Assembly (NCBI GenBank): GCA_036844705.1
Contig: DAIUFH010000102.1
Coordinates: forward strand, 1 to 6,290
Direction: 5' to 3'
Source: DAIUFH01 sp036844705
Lineage (GTDB): Bacteria; Bacillota; Clostridia; Tissierellales; Tissierellaceae
Length of the DNA stretch: 6,290 bases
Every line of letters starts with the position of its first letter. Within the stretch, counting starts at the first letter, position 1. Below the pieces are notes generated by a model. That model had not been told where the DNA came from, ran no database searches, and saw nothing but the letters and a program-made list of their open reading frames with translations. Both the position numbers and the translations under genes were made by a program. This document shows, piece by piece, positions 5,293 through 6,290 of this stretch.

Positions 5293-5373
5293 TGCAAGGA
5301 TATTATAAAGATATTGTAATTTATTATGGAATATATGATAAGATGAAAATAATTAAAAGTTGAGAACGGTCCC
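5293..5373 (+). repeat. 81-base dispersed repeat, copy B
   Basis: This second copy of the unit at 3311-3391 is in the same orientation, begins TGCAAG and ends GTTGAGAACGGTCCC. Outside these limits the two loci do not match. It contains TTGTAA (5314) and TATGAT (5334) at the same 14-base spacing as copy A. It lies between the divergent deacylase and phosphatidyltransferase genes. Confidence 0.7.
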
Positions 5374-5471
5374 TTATGGCTGTACAAAATGTATTGCTTG
5401 CTTGAAAAAACAGTGAAGATAAGGGAAAGTGTCTTGTTGTGAAAGATATTAATATTTAGGAGGGAAAGGTT

Positions 5472-6002
5472 ATTAATAATATTGCCAATATTATAACATT
5501 TTTACGAATTGTGTTTGCAGTTGTAATGGTCTTAATGAAGCCCTTTTCTCCAATATTTTGGTTATGCTATCTTGGAGGCGGTTTAAGTGATATGCTTGAT
5601 GGATTTATTGCTAGAAAGTTGAAACTGCAATCGAACTTTGGAGCTAAACTGGATAGCATTGCAGATTTGATTTTTGCAATGGCTATTTTTATTGTAATCA
5701 CAATTAATATAAATTTACCTATATGGATATGGGTATGCGTAATTCTGGTGGCAGTAATAAGGATTGTAAGTTATTGTATTGGTTTCTATAAATATCATAC
5801 CTTTTCTTCCTTACATACATACTTAAATAAAATAACAGGGGCATTAATATTTATGTTTCCGCTTCTTTATGTCATTTTTTCAATAGAGTTCATTGGAGCT
5901 ATTATATGTGTAGTCGCATTCGTGTCATCATTTGAAGAATTATTGCTGACGGTGAAATCCAAAGAATTAAACCGAGATATCAAAGGCGTTTTCTGCCTCT
6001 AA
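5472..6002 (+). CDS. CDP-alcohol phosphatidyltransferase family membrane protein
   Basis: This integral membrane enzyme moves a phosphatidyl group from a CDP-linked lipid to an alcohol in phospholipid synthesis, as PgsA does for glycerol 3-phosphate. The complete active-site signature is present: D40-x2-D43-G44-x2-A47-R48-x8-G57-x3-D61-x3-D65, whose aspartates hold the metal ions and nucleotide. Several hydrophobic membrane segments follow, in a total of 176 residues, normal for the bacterial group. The family's usual N-terminal block (N-I-A-N-I-I-T-F-L-R-I-V) lies upstream of GTG 5511, so translation must start earlier. AGGAGG at 5458-5463 is followed eight bases later by ATT-AAT-AAT-ATT-GCC-AAT, and the in-frame stop TAG at 5457 allows no ATG, GTG or TTG before it. 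ATT 5472 is therefore the probable start. The alcohol substrate is unknown. It probably shares an operon with the hydrolase 88 bases on. Confidence 0.88.
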   Translation: MNNIANIITFLRIVFAVVMVLMKPFSPIFWLCYLGGGLSDMLDGFIARKLKLQSNFGAKLDSIADLIFAMAIFIVITININLPIWIWVCVILVAVIRIVSYCIGFYKYHTFSSLHTYLNKITGALIFMFPLLYVIFSIEFIGAIICVVAFVSSFEELLLTVKSKELNRDIKGVFCL

Positions 6003-6090
6003 TCTGTTTTTGTAGAGCAAATTAGCATTTTAGGGTGGAGTTATAACTAGGATGAAACTATAAATGAATTAATATTTGGGAGATTACAAA

Positions 6091-6290
6091 ATGTGTAAAC
6101 AAAATATAAAAATAGAAGATACTCCAGCAGTCTTATATGGAAATACCTCAGATGAGTTATATGTTTTTATTCATGGTAAATGTGGATATAAGGAAGAAGC
6201 AGAGGGTTTTTCAGAGATTGCTTGTCCCAGAGGGGGTCAAGTGCTAAGCATTGATTTGCCTGGACACGGAGAGCGAAAAAATGAGATGGA
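6091..6290 (+). CDS. Alpha/beta hydrolase, N-terminal part, cut by the window end
   Basis: ATG at 6091 with GGGAG (6078-6082) upstream opens 66 codons without a stop before the edge. The sequence L-Y-V-F-I-H-G-K-x-G (about residues 23-32) is the oxyanion-hole strand and HG motif of the alpha/beta hydrolase fold. I-D-L-P-G-H-G-E-R (about 54-62) is the next conserved strand and turn. The nucleophile elbow (G-x-S-x-G), acid and His of the triad lie beyond the window. Substrate is unknown. No terminator separates it from the phosphatidyltransferase gene, so the two may be cotranscribed and involved in lipid metabolism; that link is inference. Confidence 0.82.
   Translation, partial: MCKQNIKIEDTPAVLYGNTSDELYVFIHGKCGYKEEAEGFSEIACPRGGQVLSIDLPGHGERKNEM

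Noticed and set aside
1..6290. CRISPR array, toxin-antitoxin pair or phage defence cluster
   Set aside because: There are no regularly spaced repeats, no small overlapping gene pairs with such motifs, and no defence-related domains in any frame I could recognise.

Overview
The window is AT-rich, with strong AGGAG/GGAGG-type ribosome binding sites and protein sequences typical of Bacillota, most likely an anaerobic Clostridia member. This placement is an inference from sequence style. A run of 14 Ns at 4879-4892 and a chimeric left edge show that it comes from a draft scaffold.

Layout. (1) Positions 1-48 (minus) encode a piece of a cyclophilin-type prolyl isomerase. It abuts, out of frame, the N-terminal quarter of a FecCD/BtuC-type ABC transporter permease (minus, about 50-331), so this is a deletion junction or an assembly chimera. 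(2) A 403-base divergent intergenic region holds a textbook sigma-A promoter (TTGACA, 17 bases, TATAAT) driving the permease with a leader of about 185 nt. It also holds a weaker extended -10 promoter for the next gene. (3) At 735-1376 (plus) is a HypB/UreG-like P-loop GTPase with two CxxC motifs, which may serve the divergent transporter. (4) An apparently intact IS1182-family insertion sequence (about 1384-3035) sits seven bases after the GTPase stop. (5) The C-terminal stump of a TetR-like regulator follows (3038-3268). (6) A decayed stretch, 3269-3679, carries one copy of an 81-base dispersed repeat and the 5' remnant of an unrecognised minus-strand gene. (7) A SAM-dependent methyltransferase lies at 3680-4444 (plus). 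(8) A YbaK/EbsC-type aminoacyl-tRNA deacylase (minus, 4683-5179) spans the N gap and has its own promoter and terminator. (9) The second repeat copy is at 5293-5373. (10) A CDP-alcohol phosphatidyltransferase (plus, 5472-6002) appears to start at a rare ATT codon. An alpha/beta hydrolase (plus, 6091 onward) is cut by the window end and probably shares its operon.

Taken together, this is an ordinary housekeeping and transport neighbourhood reshaped by mobile DNA. I see no complete new multi-gene system. The most interesting points are: the transposase ribosome binding site, which can pair with an upstream arm present only in read-through transcripts; the pairing of a metal-chaperone-like GTPase with a divergent FecCD transporter; the chimeric left edge; the ATT start; and the paired 81-base repeats, one of which truncates a gene remnant.
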